A stretch of DNA of 64,000 bases from Candidatus Eisenbacteria bacterium (lineage in GTDB: Bacteria; Eisenbacteria; RBG-16-71-46; JAFGJU01), in contig JAPLKG010000014.1 in assembly GCA_026388185.1 (NCBI GenBank), positions 124,001-188,000 of the forward strand. Direction: 5' to 3'. The translations under genes were made by a program, and so were the position numbers. Positions 63,844-64,000 of the stretch are shown here, piece by piece; the first letter of the stretch is position 1; each line of letters begins with the position of its first letter. A model generated the notes under the pieces. It saw only the letters and a program-made list of their open reading frames with translations, was not told where the DNA came from and searched no databases.

Positions 63844-64000
63844 ATGAGACGCAACTGCTTGGTTCCTTTCCTGTCGGCTCTCGTGTTCGTGCTGCTCCTC
63901 GCAGGGTGTTGGAATCCCTTCAAGCCGCCCGAAGAGCCAGATCCTGGCAACCCGCCCCCAGTAGAGCTTCTTCCTCGCACTACTCCACAGAACGTTCTAT
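63844..64000 (+). CDS. Lipoprotein, third member of the 27786 family (truncated by window end)
   Basis: The first 52 codons of a lipoprotein gene that runs off the window. GGAGG lies 7 bases before the ATG. The signal peptide ends in a canonical LLAGC (Cys22), followed by a Pro-rich linker (NPFKPPEEPDPGNPPPVELL) and the family opening RTTPQNVL, to compare with NTPENVL at 27786 and TAPETVL at 63102. Its own promoter sits just upstream. Only the N-terminus can be judged. Confidence 0.85.
   Translation, partial: MRRNCLVPFLSALVFVLLLAGCWNPFKPPEEPDPGNPPPVELLPRTTPQNVL

Overview
The window is a gene-dense stretch of a bacterial chromosome, roughly 50-58% G+C by eye, carrying the replication-origin neighbourhood. 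The organism is a diderm (Gram-negative type). The evidence is a YidC with a large periplasmic domain, many lipoproteins, SurA-like chaperones, an outer-membrane-type beta-structured protein ending in Phe, and a secreted repeat protein with a C-terminal FlgD-Ig/Por-tail-like sorting domain. Bactofilin, MoxR-DUF58-BatA genes and the FlgD-Ig-like tail fit the FCB superphylum (for example Eisenbacteria, Krumholzibacteriota or Latescibacteria-like lineages). That placement is an inference I could not test by phylogeny.

Layout. (1) 0.1-17.1 kb is a mixed-strand accessory region. It holds a GATase-like lipoprotein, an AraC-type regulator with a degenerate receiver, an MFS/macro-domain/M20 peptidase cluster, a GNAT protein, a GT4 glycosyltransferase, a nitrilase-family amidase, an 1177-aa secreted protein with 13 repeats, and two A+T-richer genes (GNAT-like and polysaccharide-deacetylase-like) that look acquired. 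(2) 17.1-25.1 kb, all minus strand, reads dnaA, dnaN, DUF721, gyrB, gyrA and a small Met-rich lipoprotein. No recF lies between dnaN and DUF721. (3) 25.06-25.6 kb is where gene direction flips: everything to the left back to gyrA is minus and everything to the right to the window end is plus. DnaA-box-like 9-mers lie here, so this is the best oriC candidate. A 654-bp A+T-rich island between dnaA and dnaN may be its unwinding part. (4) 25.7-28.4 kb holds a 5'-nucleotidase, a small ThiS-like protein and a lipoprotein, placed between oriC and rpmH. (5) 28.7-40.4 kb is the ancestral origin-side cluster rpmH, rnpA, yidD, yidC, khpB, mnmE, mnmG, rsmG, five parS sites, parA, parB, an M23 peptidase and a bactofilin. 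(6) 40.6-64 kb is a long plus-strand housekeeping run: moxR, DUF58, batA-like, mfd, two parvulin chaperones, an S4 protein, pdxA, ftsE, ftsX, an envC-like gene, holB, ricT, metG, tatD, rsmA, an outer-membrane-type protein, and two lipoproteins of a family also present at 27.8 kb.

How the genes work together. The core region couples initiation (DnaA, DnaN, gyrase), origin segregation (ParAB-parS), membrane insertion (YidC/YidD/KhpB), tRNA and rRNA modification (MnmE/MnmG/RsmG/RsmA) and cell-envelope remodelling (bactofilin + M23; FtsEX + EnvC-like).

No tRNA, rRNA, CRISPR array, insertion sequence or prophage was seen. Many starts were reset from the longest open frame using Shine-Dalgarno spacing and family N-termini; several are TTG. 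No wholly novel system is clearly demonstrated. The most distinctive items are the parS array with two equally spaced site pairs, the origin architecture, the 4+5+4 repeat protein and the EnvC-like protein with a lost metal ligand.
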